Shown here piece by piece: positions 63,501 to 64,000 of a DNA stretch of 64,000 nucleotides; the stretch's first letter is position 1, and the number at the start of each line of letters is the position of its first letter. This DNA comes from Pyrenula massariospora (taxonomy: Eukaryota > Ascomycota > Eurotiomycetes > Pyrenulales > Pyrenulaceae), in assembly GCA_021030905.1 (NCBI GenBank), contig JAGFMI010000007.1:744001-808000 (forward strand). The letters run 5' to 3'. The position numbers and the translations under genes are program-made. The notes under the pieces were generated by a model. It was not told where the DNA came from. It searched no databases and worked only from the letters and a program-made list of their open reading frames with translations.

Positions 63501-64000
63501 CAACTTGGTCGAAGACCTCCAACGCCAGACACAATCCTACGAAGAGCGGATCGAAGACCTCTCCGCCGACCTGGACGGCGCCATCCAAGCCAAGAAACGC
63601 CTGCAGCACGAGCTCGAAGACTACCGCTCCCAGCGCGCCATGGACATCGAAGACAAGGAGACGAGCATGGAGCAGACGCGGCGCAAGTACCAGATGGAGC
63701 TCTCCACGCTCACGAATGATGTCGAGCTCGAGCGCGAGAACGTCATCTTCGAGCGGCAGGAGAACACGCGGCTGCGAGAGGAGCTGGAGGAGCTGCGGGG
63801 GAAGTGGGACGACGAGGTGCTCAACAGCTCGACCTGGGCCAAGGAGAAGTCGCGCATGGAGCTGACGCTGCAGGATCTGGCCAAGTCGCGCGACGAGGCG
63901 GCGGGTGCGCATAATGAGGCGCAGAGCAAGGTGGTCGGGCTGCTTTCTCAGGTGCGGCTGCTGCGGTCCTCGGTCGACGAGGTGTCGGCCGAGCGGGATA
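57586..64000 (+). CDS. myo2: Class II myosin heavy chain, partial (3' end outside window)
   Basis: Conventional myosin that drives the actomyosin ring and septation in filamentous fungi. One uninterrupted frame of 2138 codons from ATG 57586 to the window edge. Residues 1-85: Ser/Pro-rich extension typical of fungal members. SH3-like N-domain with RRYVWLKDVERAFVRGWV, then the motor: P-loop GESGAGKT (265-272), switch I NNNSSRFGKF (from 326), switch II DIAGFE (from 556), HPHFVRCILPN and the converter region VYRVGLTKVFFRAG. A neck with IQ-like sequence (about 870-905, GFTQRRIANKR) ends near WWKLFLKMKPML. From about 930 a long coiled coil runs to the end, broken at about 1672-1720 by a Ser/Asn/Pro-rich segment (PSPSHTRSPARM). 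No introns in the visible part. GC rises sharply in the last 500 bp. Confidence 0.97.
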   Translation, partial: MALTNSNGSRRANPFSRSSPSPSPVPGSSNSFGAGRPKSAVFTSATPPSASHQFGHSRSNSMTPVPSASHSSSQARPPLVNRGSTPNSTTFAPQFIKTEHSQRPEEKVEGIEGENDFSGRRYVWLKDVERAFVRGWVVEELNGTQIVVQCDDGSQRTVDIDSVDKVNPAKFDKADDMAELTHLNEASVVHNLHMRYQSDLIYTYSGLFLVTVNPYCPLPIYTNEYVKMYKGQSREDTRPHIFAISDQAFRNLVEEGENQSVLVTGESGAGKTENTKKVIQYLAAVATSDTPQIGQSPSKHFSNLSQQILRANPILEAFGNAQTVRNNNSSRFGKFIRIEFTRSGQIVGAYIDWYLLEKSRVVMLNSRERNYHVFYQLLRGADQRMKDAFLISGMDTEDFAYTQKGNDVIAGVSDQEEWASLIEAFHIMNFSEKDQFAVLKTIAAVLHLGNIEVVRESSRADQATLAADAYKSVEKACRLLQIDAEAFIQGLLHPKVKAGREWVEKVQTPEQASLAIDALSKGIYERGFGDLVSRINRQLDRHGMNGDDTSFIGVLDIAGFEIFEQNSFEQLCINYTNEKLQQFFNHHMFVLEQEEYAREQIEWQFIDFGKDLQPTIDLIELTNPIGIFSCLDEDSVMPKATDKSFTEKLHSLWDRKTPKYKRSRLEQGFILTHYAAEVEYSTEDWLEKNKDPLNDNLTRLLAASGDKHVANLFADCGDEVDDFSSPRNRVKKGLFRTVAQRHKEQLSSLMSQLHSTHPHFVRCILPNHKKRPKQFHAPLVLDQLRCNGVLEGIRIARTGFPNRLPFAEFRSRYEVLCRNMPKGYLEGQAAAQIILEKLGLDTAVYRVGLTKVFFRAGVLAELEDQRDSLIRDIMSRFQSVARGFTQRRIANKRLYRAEATRIIQRNLDVYLDLQSNPWWKLFLKMKPMLGATRTAGEVKKRDEKIQKLEAKLQDDVAERQKLEEDRRRADNEIQRIQQTLESERALALDKEEIFKRLQLRESELNEKLSAAISDQESLEDQLDDLIEARKKAEEELDLRRTQLEQAGQIISRLEAEKKDLQQEVDDLDSQLEEVEKTHSERDSKAESLGSEIRMLNSQLSLKDRKLQDLENKLLKTDQDLDVKLANANKELNVSKKQIKELLEENRSIRQEISELSSTSTDYEDLVRRKESELSMLKADVHKHDLERKSFENEKATLSSRHDNMQRRLRELQAEMDAIKSQRINLEREAADAKRLLEARISQDVQSGESRKMLDSQIKDLKAQLFQVQADLSRERQSRDDVQMIGEHKLSEMKEKYDSLNESKITIEKEMYVQQDTLRRATEAKAAAEKNKKDLQHELIKLRERFTSVENARLEAEHTVERNFMKQAQERQASLRSDLDAKSAQLDDAEAEKSRLSTEVQRLKKTMVESENFRLHNDQHKERMERELVTVKGRLVASENDNRALLNKVQQKNLDIARSNSRVGDTQKARVNQLQADKQRVEEDNKKLSRQLTDAQLSITSLEKQKEKLALGLEDLNHEVAREHKTSRNAEKASSAINIQLAEANRNLETERQLKSQAQANTRRLQGSVDQATKEVEECRRQLMVLQKVFDPEAADSAQGNWETAQSDIQRIIDMATLLEAMQTDLRTSEERCSRAEMQIAEMRRRHEDEMIELDQKFSNSKRAFLEEMDQNQVPSPSHTRSPARMRKNSDAYNHRFSATSTPNRLFNMKENNNPNSARSDRTVDTATFQKRMDYATELEELQNQLQMTQMQNKHLQNELARASPSKEPWDDSPSVRRVQKLERENGRLHDRLDDSAKQISALERGVRNGELGLRDVQAKSHEELFDLINSQENSRKSLLQVHNSTVADLTEAKTHFDKLKHSKAALEVELRDTKSDLRELELAHESDAASRAQLLQEFSDLQIRLDAEASKAVDVSSSLSLYKSRADEYFSKLEQAEIAVLKASRAENFAKAQAREAEDTCASIMSERKQMDNLVEDLQRQTQSYEERIEDLSADLDGAIQAKKRLQHELEDYRSQRAMDIEDKETSMEQTRRKYQMELSTLTNDVELERENVIFERQENTRLREELEELRGKWDDEVLNSSTWAKEKSRMELTLQDLAKSRDEAAGAHNEAQSKVVGLLSQVRLLRSSVDEVSAERD

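Noticed and set aside
1-64000. Secondary-metabolite or other biosynthetic cluster
   Set aside because: No polyketide synthase, peptide synthetase, terpene cyclase, P450 or transporter gene is present; neighbours have unrelated roles.
1-64000. CRISPR array or bacterial-type operon
   Set aside because: The sequence is fungal with spliced genes; none of the repeats has regular unique spacers.

Overview
The window is chromosomal DNA from a filamentous ascomycete fungus. Coding exons are split by short introns (44 to 207 bp, mostly 50 to 90) with GT...AG ends and CTAAC/CTGAC-type branch sites. The gene set is typically ascomycete: a PFA5-type palmitoyltransferase, a BIM1/X325 copper protein, SPT8 of SAGA, a TGL1/YEH-type steryl ester lipase, a BTGC-type GH17 glucanase, a Red1/ZFC3H1-like zinc-finger protein and a class II myosin. 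A leotiomycete-like fungus fits the gene style, but that is inference. No rRNA, tRNA, CRISPR array or intact transposon was recognised.

Layout. 0.3-1.8 kb (+): palmitoyltransferase. 3.1-5.6 kb (+): Arg-rich DUF8035-type protein. 7.3-8.2 kb (-): secreted, probably GPI-anchored BIM1/X325 copper protein. 9.8-13.9 kb (-): NFX1-finger SF1 helicase. 15.4-17.4 kb (+): SPT8. 18.6-20.6 kb (+): steryl ester/acid lipase. 21.4-23.7 kb (+): second DUF8035-type protein, with an internal charged peptide repeat. 23.7-26.3 kb: repeat-rich, gene-free tract with a diverged segmental duplication and a minisatellite. 26.3-30.0 kb (-): PNP-NACHT-ankyrin NLR. 32.4-34.8 kb (-): membrane-anchored GH17 glucanase. 36.0-38.5 kb (-): protein with two DUF8032-like modules. 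38.5-49.9 kb: long stretch with no convincing gene. 49.9-51.2 kb (-): SRR1-like protein. 52.2-56.9 kb (-): Red1/ZFC3H1-like protein. 57.6 kb to the window end (+): class II myosin heavy chain, cut off by the window edge.

Most genes look like independent housekeeping or regulatory loci, not a cluster. Two encode RNA-surveillance or silencing type proteins: the NFX1 helicase (the broad family of S. pombe Hrr1 and N. crassa SAD-3) and the Red1-like protein. Two act on the cell surface or septum: the GH17 glucanase and myosin II. The accessory-looking part is 23.7-32.4 kb, where a fungal NLR with near-uniform ankyrin repeats sits beside a minisatellite and duplicated DNA. No clearly novel multi-gene system was found. 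The best leads are the NLR island, the two DUF8035 genes with a repeated charged peptide, the two-module DUF8032 protein, and the gene-free 11 kb.
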